Shown: positions 55,310 through 64,000 of the stretch, in pieces
How the letters are laid out: each line of letters opens with the position of its first letter
Position numbering within the stretch: position 1 is the stretch's first letter
Source of the DNA: Pleurodeles waltl
Taxonomy: Eukaryota; Chordata; Amphibia; Caudata; Salamandridae
Direction: 5' to 3'
Length of the DNA stretch: 64,000 bases
Assembly (NCBI RefSeq): GCF_031143425.1
Contig: NC_090438.1
Coordinates: 776,747,138 to 776,811,137, forward strand
Program-made: the position numbers and the translations under genes
The notes under the pieces: generated by a model
What the model saw: only the letters and a program-made list of their open reading frames with translations
Told to the model about the DNA's origin: nothing
Database searches by the model: none

Positions 55310-56300
55310 GAAGGGGAAGACCTTCCCCTTCCACCTCCGACCCCCCCAAGGGGGGCAGAAAACACTAGATCACCAGGGATTTTTATTTATATGTGTATTT
55401 ATGTGGGGGGGTGCCCCCTTGGGCAAGGGGCGGCCCCCCCAAGGGGGCAGACAACTGTTGGCCTTTTCTGCCCCCCTTGGGGGCAGATCAGCCTATTTTT
55501 TTTAGGTCCATCTGCCCCCAAGGGGGGCAGAAGCAACTTAGGCACCAGGGATTGTGTGTGTAGTGGATGGGGGGGCGGCCCCTTGGGCAAGGGTCGCTCC
55601 CCAAGGGGGGCAGAAACCACTAGAACGCCAGGGATTTTTTTTTATGTGTTTATTTTTGTGGGGGTGCGTCCCCTTGGGCACGGGGCGCCCCCCCAAGGGG
55701 GCCATTGACCTGTTGGCCATTTCTGCCCCCCCTGGGGGCAGATGGGCCTATTTTTTTAGGCCCACCTGCCCCCAAGGGGGGCAAAAGCCACTTAGACACC
55801 AGGGATAGTGTGTGTGTGTGTGTGTTAGTGGATGGCGGGGGGCCTTGGGCAAGGGTCGCCCCCCACTTTGGGGGCACATGTACCGAGGCCATTTCTGTAC
55901 CCCTTGGAGACAGATCAGCCTATTATTTTTAGGCTGATCTGCCCTAAGGGGGGCAGAAACCACTAGAACGCCAGGGATTTTTTTTATTTGTTTATTTTTG
56001 TGGGGGGGGGGGGCGTCCCCTTGGTCACGGGGCGCCCCCACCCAAGGGGGGCATTGACCTGTTGGCCATTTCTGCACCCCTGGGGGCAGATGGGCCTATT
56101 TTTTTAGGCCCACCTGCCCCCAAGGGGGGCAGAAGCCACTTAGGCACCAGGGATAGTGTTGTGTGTGTTTTTTTGTTTGAGGGCTGTCCCCTTTGGCAAG
56201 GGTTGCTCTCCATGGGGACACACTACTAAAGGTATTTTCTGGCTTCCTTGGGGCAGACAGGCCTATTTTTTTAGTAGGCCCATCTGCCCCTATGGCAGAA
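55310..56300. repeat. GC-rich tandem block with hairpins, piggyBac 5' region
   Basis: CACCAGGGAT/CGCCAGGGAT recurs at about 55371, 55541, 55633, 55798, 55970 and 56146. Units alternate between two forms and carry CCCCAAGGGGGGCAG, TCTGCCCCC and GCCTATTTTTTTAGGC palindromes. Open frames on both strands here are artefacts of the repeat. Confidence 0.9.
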
Positions 56301-56832
56301 TCCACTTAGGCACCAATTTCTAAATGTTTGATGGTGGGGTGTTTGTCAACTGAAGAAGTCTTTGCATTTGTGATAAAAAAATGTTTTCCTCCTTTTTGTT
56401 CTAGTTCAAAGCTTTTGCTTTATTTGCTGTGGCTCCTTGCGGTTTTGGCAGTGGTTGACCTGCAGTTTGCACAGTTGCATGTTTTAGGTAAGTAAAAACA
56501 ATTTACTCCAAAGGAGTATTGTTGCCATGCATGAATGACATGTTTGTAGGGGGTGTACTAAATGCAGGATTGTGTGTGAAATTGTCCTTAAGTTTGTGCA
56601 CAATGATATTTGTTTTGTCTTATTTCTAATTTGCCTTTCTTTCTTTCTTTTTAGTGGGATATCATTGGTGATTTGCTGTGTAGTTCCTGGTGAATCAAGC
56701 TTTTTCAGGCAAGTGAGCGGTATAGTTTTTGAGTTTATAACTCTTACTAACAAAGCTACACTTTGTTACTTGTCTTACACAGTGCTGGTTGTAGGTGGTG
56801 AATTTGTCCAGTTAATTTTAGCAGGAGAGATC
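56301..56832 (+). promoter_or_regulatory. piggyBac transposase leader with probable intron
   Basis: Between the tandem block and the transposase ATG. A strong donor TTTTAG/GTAAGT (GT at 56488-56489) and acceptor TTCTTTCTTTTTAG (AG at 56653-56654) define a 167-bp leader intron. A second possible acceptor (CTTTTTCAG) lies at about 56709. No TATA box was identified. Confidence 0.5.
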
Positions 56833-58615
56833 ATGGCTAGCTGCAGGATGACCGCTCAGCAGGTGGTTGGTATGCTTTTTGAGTCACAGTCTGATCATGA
56901 CTATGAAACGGACTCTGCATCTGAGGCAGAGGAGGAAGTCAGAGATTCTGGCAGTGATGTTTCTGTTGGAGGGGAATCTTCTGATGATGAAGCCACACTC
57001 AGTGCAGATGAAGGGCCTGTTTTAGAGGAGGACATTGATGTGCCAATAGTGCAGCAACCTGGGGCTGAAAGGTTTCCCGTTATAAGACCTGATGTCTGGG
57101 TTGCCCCAAACATGGAGCAGCCAGAGTTGCCTGCCTTTACTGGTCTCCCGGGGTGTAACGCCAATACAGAGAACTTTTTGCCTATCAATTTCTTTGAGTT
57201 ATTCATGGATGATATGTTTTTGGAAGAGATTGTTGAGCAGACTAATTTGTATGCGGAGCAGCATTTGAGGGACAACGCTGCTAGACTTAGGCCACACTCT
57301 AGAGCTCCCAGTGGATTCCCACAAATTTGGAGGAGATAAAAATGTTTTTGGGTTGATTTTTTTGATGGGGTTGATAAGGAAGCCGTCACTGGCTTCTTAT
57401 TGGTCTACTAGTCCCTTGATGGCAACAGCTATATTTCCTGCGACCATGAGTCGTAATCGATATTTGCTTCTTCTTAGGATGCTGCATTTTGTTGACAATG
57501 CATTAGCCTTGCCACGAGATCACCCAGATTCTGGCTGTCTTTTTAAGATTAGGCCTGTCCTTGATCATTTTGTAGATCGGTTTTCGGAGGTCTATGTTCC
57601 AGGCAAAGAGTTAAGTGTGGACGAGTCTTTGGTCCTCTTCAAGGGTCGTTTGGTTTTTAGGCAGTACATTCCTAGCAAAAGGGCACGATATGGAATTAAA
57701 TTGTATATGCTGTCTGAAAGTATGACAGGATATGTGTATAGTTTCCGTGTGTACACTGGTAGGGATTCCAATATTGACCCCCCTGGTTGTCCTCCCACTT
57801 TTGGAGTTACTGAGAAACTTGTGTGGGATCTTGGTAGACGACTGTTCAACAAAGGTCACCATTTGTATGTAGATAACTTCTACACTGGTGTGCAGTTGTT
57901 CAAGGAATTGTTTAGAGTGGACACAGTTGCTTGTGGCACAATCCGTTCTAACCGGAAAGGCTATCCAAGGGAGCTTGTCTGTAAAAAACTTGAGAGGGGA
58001 CAGTGCTGTGCCTTGCGGAACGAGAAGCTGCTAGCTTTGAAATTTTCAGACAAGAGGGATGTCTACATGCTAAGTACCATCCATGATGAGAGTACTTCCC
58101 CGTGACTGTTTGGGGCCAGGTTGCTGAAGTGCGCAAACCTGTGTGCATTTTAGATTATAATAAGCACATGGGAGGTGTAGATAGAGTTGACCACAGGTTG
58201 GAACCTTATACTGCTATTCGTAAGTCTTACGTTTGGTATAAGAAGTTAGCACTTCACCTCTTCCACTTAGCAACCTTCAATGCTTGTATTGTGTTTAGGG
58301 ATAGGTCTCCAGAGTCAAAGATGACATTTGTGAAATTTCAGGAGTCAGTGATAGAGAGCCTTATTGTGGTGGAACAGGCCAGAGTTCCTAGAGAAGCAGT
58401 GGTGGAGGATGTGACTAGATTGAAAGATCGCCACTTTGCTGAGCACATTCCTAAAAAAAGACTTTCCAGCTAAGAAATGTAGAGTGTGTTTTCGAAGAGG
58501 TACCCGGAGGGAGACTCGAATGTACTGCCCAGATTGTCCTTCAAAGCCTGGGCTGTGTGTCGGTGGTTGTTTTAAGAATTACCACACCCAGAAGAATTTC
58601 TGGGAACAACCATGA
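56833..58615 (+). pseudogene. piggyBac transposase, three frameshifts
   Basis: Cut-and-paste transposase specific for TTAA. It starts MASCRMTAQQVVGMLFESQS with an acidic N-terminal region. The frame is lost near 57311-57339. The next frame (to 58105) has LLLLRMLHFVDNA, the first catalytic Asp in LSVDESLVLFKGR, the second in LYVDNFYTGVQLF and RGQCCALRNEKLLALKF. A second break near 58100 leads to the third Asp in ILDYNKHMGGVDRVD and LHLFHLATFNACIVF. A third break in an A-run (58453-58459) precedes the Cys-rich C-terminal finger (CRVCFRRGTRRETRMYC, CPSKPGLCVGGCFKNYHTQK), which ends at 58615. All catalytic Asp codons survive; the gene is inactive from frameshifts only. Confidence 0.9.
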
Positions 58616-58750
58616 GTGTAAACTCATGTCTGTTTTGTACTTTCATGTGTTCAGTTTCATGGTTAGCATTTCTGTCATGTTCTTAGTTAGAGCTTTTGTG
58701 TTTGTAGTTTTGTAATTCTTTCTACTTAGTTAGGGGTTCCTCTGTTTAAA

Positions 58751-59459
58751 AAAAAAAAAAATGATGCCATTGTGTGTGGAGTGGGGCTTGGCTGAGAGTG
58801 TACATATTGACTTGCTGCTGGCTACTGCAACACACTGCCAGCCAAACACCAGTCCACACACTCCCATCAGCTGGTGTGATTGTTGTATCAGGCATGTGGG
58901 CGTATGTAAGTGATGGGCCCTTGAGTGGCGCTGTCTGTCGATGTGAGTGTTGTAATGTGCTGGGCCCGTGGCTGGCGGTGTGAATGGTCTTGTGTGTGTC
59001 ATGTATGAAAGTTGTGTGAATGGACTGTAAAGCGGTTGGTGCCTTGTCGCGGCTTTACAGCTCACGAGCTGTGAGTCATTGGTTCAGTTTTTTGCCTTTC
59101 AGTTATTAACAGTGCATTTCATTTTTGTGAAAGCTCTTGTTAGTAAAATTTGATCCACTGAACCATCACTCACCCTCGTGCCAAATCCAACCAGTATGTG
59201 TGGTAAAAATGACAAAACCTGTTCCGCTGTAATCAGGCGTCGCAGCACACCTGTGACACGCTAGGTGCCTCAGGTGGGACCCCGATGATGAAGCATGCCA
59301 CCAACTTGGTTGGTGGGTGAGGGGTCTTTTTCACATAACCTAAGTGCGTTTCTTTTCAAAATTTTTGTGTTTGGCACATCACGGACGTATGTGGACACAT
59401 CAAAACGATATATTACAAAACTACCTGTGTTTGGGGGGGGAGAGGGCACCTATGTTTCT
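58751..59459. other. Sequence between the piggyBac gene and the satellite
   Basis: Starts with an A-run (58748-58761). It is TG-rich, with a small hairpin CAGCTCACGAGCTGTGAG at about 59058-59075. No gene. It may be piggyBac 3' sequence. Confidence 0.4.
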
Positions 59460-59725
59460 GGTCCTGTGTGCGGCCTTCATCTAGGGAAACCTACCAAACC
59501 CAGACATTTTTTTAAACTAGACACCCCAAGGAGTCCAGGGAGGTGTGGCTTGCGTGGATCCCCCAACATTTTCTTACCCAGACTCCTCTGTAAACCTCAA
59601 AATTTGCTTAAAAAAGCATATTTTCCTGACTTTTCTTCCTAGGATCACCACTCCAGCACAAAATTCCTACTCCCCAGTGTTCCCCTCAGTCTCCCAAGTA
59701 AAATGACACCTCACTTATGTGGGTC
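59460..59725 (-). repeat. Diverged satellite monomer in inverted orientation
   Basis: CTAGGGAAACCTACCAAACC, AAACCTCAAAATTTGCTTAA, CAGTCTCCCAAGTAAAATGA and CACCTCACTTATGTGGG are, in order, the reverse complement of landmarks of the 383-bp satellite that begins at about 59815. Strongly diverged from the array. Confidence 0.85.
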
Positions 59726-59814
59726 CCCAAAGCAGAGTCAGTCTAAAGATGTATAAAAGAATATGTCCCTATAAACTCGCTGTGCTATCCCCTCTATCTC
59801 TACAAGTTTTGGGA

Positions 59815-62800
59815 CTTATTCTGTTGCAGGCACCTGGCCCACCCATACAAGTGAGGTATCATTTTTATCGGGAGACTTGGGGGAACGCTGGGTGGAAGGA
59901 AATTTGTGGCTCCACTCAGATTCCAGAACTTTCTGTCACCGAAATGTGTGGAAAATGCGTTTTTTTTTAACCAAAATTTGAGGTTTGCAACGGAATCTGG
60001 GTAACAGAACCTGGTCAGAGCCCCGCAAGTCACCCCATCTTGGATTCCCCTAGGTCTCTAGTTTTCAAAAATGCACAGGTTTGGTAGGTTTCCCTAGGTG
60101 CCGGCTGAGCTAGAGGCCAAAATCTACAGGTAGGCACTGTTTTCAATGAAAAAATGTGATGTGTCCACGTTGTGTTTTGGAGCGTACCCTGTCGCGGCCG
60201 CTAGGCCTACCCACACAAGTGAGGTATCATTTTTATTGGGAGACTTGGGGGAACGCTGGGTGAAAGGAAATTTGTGGTTCCTCTAAGATTCCAGAACTTT
60301 CTGCCACAGAAATATGAGGAACATGTGTTTTTTTAGCGAAATTTTGAGGTTTGCAAAGGATTCTGGGTAACAGAACCTGGTCCGAGCCACACAAGTCACC
60401 CCATCTTGGATTCCCCTAGGTCTCTAGTTTTCAGAAATGCACAGGTTTGGTAGGTTTCCCTAGGTGCCGGCTGAGCTACAGGCCAAAATCTACAGGTAGG
60501 CACTTTGCAAAAAACACCTCTGTTTTCTTTCAAAAAATTGGATGTGTCCACGTTGCGCTTTGGGGCGTTTCCTGTCGCGGGCACTAGGCCTACACACACA
60601 AGTGAGGTATCATTTTTATCGGGAGACTTGGGGGAACGCTGGGTGGAAGGAAATTTGTGGCTCCTCTCAGATTCCAGAACTTTCTGCCACAGACATGTGA
60701 GGAACACCTGTTTTTTTTTATTTAGCCAAATTTTGAGGTTTGCAAAGGATTCTGGGTAACAGAACCTGGTCCGAGTCACACAAGTCACCCCATCTTGGAT
60801 TCCCCTAGGTCTCTAGTTTTCAGAAATGCACAGGTTTGGTAGGTTTCCCTAGGTGGCGGCTGAGCTACAGGCCAAAATCTACAGGTAGGCACTTTGCAAA
60901 AAACACCTCTGTTTTCTTTAAAAAAATTGGATGTGTCCACGTTGCGCTTTGGGGCGTTTCCTGTCGAGGGCACTAGGCCTACCCACACAAGTGAGGTATC
61001 ATTTTTATCGGGAGACTTGGGGGAACGTTAGGTGGAAGGAAATTTGTGGCTCCTCTCAGATTCCAGAACTTTCTGCCACAGAAATGTGAGGAACATGTGT
61101 TTTTTTAGCCAAATTTTGAGGTTTGCAAAGGATTCTGGGTAACAGAACCTGGTCCGAGCCACACAAGTCACCCCATCTTGGATTCCCCTAGGTCTCTAGT
61201 TTTCAGAAATGCACAGGTTTGGTAGGTTTCCCTAGGTGGCGGCTGAGCTACAGGCCAAAATCTACAGGTAGGCACTTTGCAAAAAACACCTCTGTTTTCT
61301 TTAAAAAAATTGGATGTGTCTACGTTGCGCTTTGGGTCGTTTCCTGTCGCGGGCGCTAGGCCTACCCACACAAGTGAGGTATAATTTTTATCGGGAGACT
61401 TGGGGGAACGCTGAGTGGAAGGAAATTTGTGGCTCCTCTCAGATTCCAGAACTTTCTGCCACAGACATGTGAGGAACATGTGTTTTTTTAGCCAAATGTT
61501 GAGGTTTGCAAAGGATTCTGGGTAACAGAACCTGGTCTGAACCACACAAGTCACCCCATCTTGGATTCCCCTAGGTCTCTAGTTTTCAGAAATGCACAGG
61601 TTTGGTAGGTTTCCCTAGGTGCCGGCTGAGCTACAGGCCAAAATCTACAGGTAGGCACTGTTTTCAATGAAAAAATGTGATGTGTCCACGTTGTGTTTTG
61701 GGGCGTCTCCTGTCGCGGCTGCTAGGCCTACCCACACAAGTGAGGTATCATTTTTATCGGGAGACTTGGGGGAACGCTGGGTGGAAGGAAATTTGTGGCT
61801 CCTCTCAGATTCCAGAACTTTCTGCCACAGAAATATGAGGAACATGTGTTATTTTTAGCGAAATTTTGAGGTTTGCAAAGGATTCTGGGTAACAGAACCT
61901 GGTCCGAGCCACACAAGTCACCCCATCTTGGATTCCCCTCGGTCTCTAGTTTTCAGAAATGCACAGGTTTGGTAGGTTTCCCTAGGTGGCGGCTGAGCTA
62001 GAGGCCAAAATCTACAGGTAGGCACTTTGCAAAAAACACCTCTGTTTTCTTTAAAAAAATTGGATGTGTCCACGTTGCGCTTTGGGGCGTTTCCTGTCGC
62101 GGGCACTAGGTCTACCCACACAAGTGAGGTATCATTTTTATCGGGAGACTTGGGGGAACGCTGGGTGGAAGGAAATTTGTGGCTCCTCTCAGATTCCAGA
62201 ACTTTCTGCCACAGAAATGTGAGGAACATGTGTTTTTTTAGCCAAATTTTGAGGTTTGCAAAGGATTCTGGGTAACAGAACCTGGTCCGAGCCACACAAG
62301 TCACCCCATCTTGGATTCCCCTAGGTCTCTAGTTTTCAGAAATGCACAGGTTTGGTAGGTTTCCCTAGGTGGTGGCTGAGCTACAGGCCAAAATCTACAG
62401 GTAGGCACTTTGCAAAAAACACCTCTGTTTTCTTTAAAAAAATTGGATGTGTCCACGTTGCGCTTTGGGTCGTTTCCTGTCGCGGGCGCTAGGCCTACCC
62501 ACACAAGTGAGGTATCATTTTTATCGGGAGACTTGGGGGAACGCTGGGTGGAAGGAAATTTGTGGCTCCTCCCAGATTTCAGAACTTTCTGCCACAGAAA
62601 TATGAGGAACATGTGTTTTTTTAGCAAAATTTTGAGGTTTGCAAAGGATTCTGGGTAACAGAACCTGGTCCGAGCCACACAAGTCACCCCATCTTGGATT
62701 CCCCTAGGTCTCTAGTTTTCAGAAATGCAAAGGTTTGGTAGGTTTCCCTAGGTGGCGGCTGAGCTAGAGGCCAAAATCTACAGGTAGGCACTTTGCAAAA

Positions 62801-64000
62801 AACACCTCTGTTTTCGTTCCAAAAATTGGATGTGTCCACGTTGCACTTTGGGGCGTTTCCTGTCGCGGGCGCTAGGCCTACCCACACAAGTGAGGTATGA
62901 TTATTATCGGGAGACTTGGGGGAACGCTGAGTGGAAGGAAATTTGTGGCTCCTCTCCGATTCCAGAACTTTCTGCCACAGAAATGTGAGGAACATGTGTT
63001 TTTTTAGCCAAATTTTGAGGTTTGCAAAGGATTCTGGGTAACAGAACCTGGTCCGAGCCACACAAGTCACCCCATCTTGGATTCCCCTAGGTCTCTAGTT
63101 TTCAGAAATGCACAGGTTTGGTAGGTTTCCCTAGGTGGCGGCTGAGCTACAGGCCAAAATCTACAGGTAGGCACTTTGCAAAAAACACCTCTGTTTTCTT
63201 TAAAAAAATTGGATGTGTCCACGTTGCGCTTTGGGTCGTTTCCTGTCGCGGGCGCTAGGCCTACCCACACAAGTGAGGTATCATTTGTATCGGGAGACTT
63301 GGGGGAACGCTGGGTGGAAGGAAATTTGTGGCTCCTCTCAGATTCCAGAACTTTCTGCCACAGAAATATGAGGAACATGTGTTATTTTTAGCGAAATTTT
63401 GAGGTTTGCAAAGGATTCTGGGTAACAGAACCTGGTCCGAGCCACACAAGTCACCCCATCTTGGATTCCCCTCGGTCTCTAGTTTTCAGAAATGCACAGG
63501 TTTGGTAGGTTTCCCTAGGTGGCGGCTGAGCTAGAGGCCAAAATCTACAGGTAGGCACTTTGCAAAAAACACCTCTGTTTTCTTTAAAAAAATTGGATGT
63601 GTCCACGTTGCGCTTTGGGGCGTTTCCTGTCGCGGGCACTAGGCCTACCCACACAAGTGAGGTATCATTTTTATCGGGAGACTTGGGGGAACGCTGGGTG
63701 GAAGGAAATTTGTGGCTCCTCTCAGATTCCAGAACTTTCTGCCACAGAAATGTGAGGAACATGTGTTTTTTTAGCCAAATTTTGAGGTTTGCAAAGGATT
63801 CTGGGTAACAGAACCTGGTCCGAGCCACACAAGTCACCCCATCTTGGATTCCCCTAGGTCTCTAGTTTTCAGAAATGCACAGGTTTGGTAGGTTTCCCTA
63901 GGTGGTGGCTGAGCTACAGGCCAAAATCTACAGGTAGGCACTTTGCAAAAAAAAACCTCTGTTTTCTTTAAAAAAATTGGATGTGTCCACGTTGCGCTTT
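59815..64000 (+). repeat. 383-bp satellite array, about 11 monomers, runs off the window
   Basis: CACCCCATCTTGGATTCCCC recurs at 60031, 60397, 60786, 61169, 61552, 61919, 62302, 62685, 63068, 63452 and 63835. Spacings are 366, 389, 383, 383, 367, 383, 383, 383, 384 and 383. The two short units carry CACTGTTTTCAATGAAAAAA in place of CACTTTGCAAAAAACACC. Monomers differ by only a few percent. Each monomer leaves a 128-codon open frame on the minus strand; these are not genes, since 383 is not a multiple of 3 and the frames stop at each junction. Confidence 0.97.

Larger units (their letters stand above)
55161..58750 (+). mobile_element. piggyBac DNA transposon (left end and gene; right end not seen)
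   Basis: TTAA at 55157-55160 is followed by CCCCTTCTGTGCCGAGGACG, matching the piggyBac TTAA target and C-rich terminus. A hairpin (55168-55245), a GC-rich tandem block (55310-56300), a leader with an intron and a broken transposase (56833-58615) follow. The inverted terminus ending before TTAA was not found before 64000, so the element either continues through the 383-bp satellite or is truncated. The stated end is the last base with element-specific evidence. Confidence 0.85.

Noticed and set aside
60396..63837. A series of 128-codon minus-strand frames, one per satellite monomer
   Set aside because: Each is the same monomer. The period is not divisible by three, frames stop at each junction, and there is no independent coding evidence.
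38400..64000. Exon of KDM1B upstream of the 38261-38350 exon
   Set aside because: I looked for the preceding Cys-rich exon on the minus strand and found no convincing match with splice sites. It probably lies beyond the window.
59815..64000. Hammerhead-ribozyme satellite, as known from newts
   Set aside because: The monomer is 383 bp and I see no CTGATGA plus GAAA core arranged as a hammerhead.

Overview
This is animal nuclear DNA from a large, repeat-rich vertebrate genome, most likely a salamander or newt. Pleurodeles-type newts are my best guess, from recollection of Harbinger, DIRS and Gypsy abundance in these animals; it is not proven here. The host gene is recognisable. Two short minus-strand exons with proper splice sites (38261-38350 and 200-311) encode consecutive parts of the N-terminal zinc-finger region of the histone demethylase KDM1B (LSD2/AOF1). 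Phases match across the junction, so about 38 kb of the window is one KDM1B intron and the rest lies upstream of it. That intron is almost entirely nested transposable elements.

Layout, left to right. 1752-15097 is a full-length plus-strand LINE-1 with an 18-21 bp target-site duplication (TSD). It is split inside ORF1 by a 6.5 kb minus-strand DIRS element (about 3719-10244) with gag, RT/RNase H and tyrosine recombinase remnants, inverted terminal repeats and an internal complementary region. 16638-26364 is a 9.7 kb PIF/Harbinger transposon. It holds an uninterrupted DDE transposase gene (+), two separate spliced Myb/SANT-like genes (-), a compact divergent promoter and three minisatellite blocks. 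28299-34404 is a decayed minus-strand Gypsy element with perfect 5-bp TSDs. 34811-35001 is a palindromic Harbinger-type MITE, and about 36990-37560 is a LINE reverse-transcriptase relic.

Upstream of the KDM1B zinc-finger exon, 39505-42903 is a solo LTR of the same Gypsy family, itself invaded by a hAT-type MITE and by a 708-bp fold-back element. 44380-45770 holds two LINE fragments in opposite orientation. 46905-54410 is a second Gypsy copy (+). Both Gypsy copies have integrase upstream of reverse transcriptase and a SCAN-like capsid, the hallmarks of the Gmr1-like lineage. From 55161 to the window end lies a piggyBac element with a broken transposase (56833-58615), hairpin-rich terminal DNA, a GC-rich internal array, and a 383-bp satellite array (about 59815-64000) that may be part of the element.

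The best candidate for an active or unusual system is the Harbinger unit: one transposase plus two Myb-like partners, all with readable frames and good splice sites, around a shared CCAAT/YY1-like promoter. The other coding elements are visibly dead through frameshifts, stops or lost catalytic residues. No rRNA, tRNA or CRISPR features were seen.
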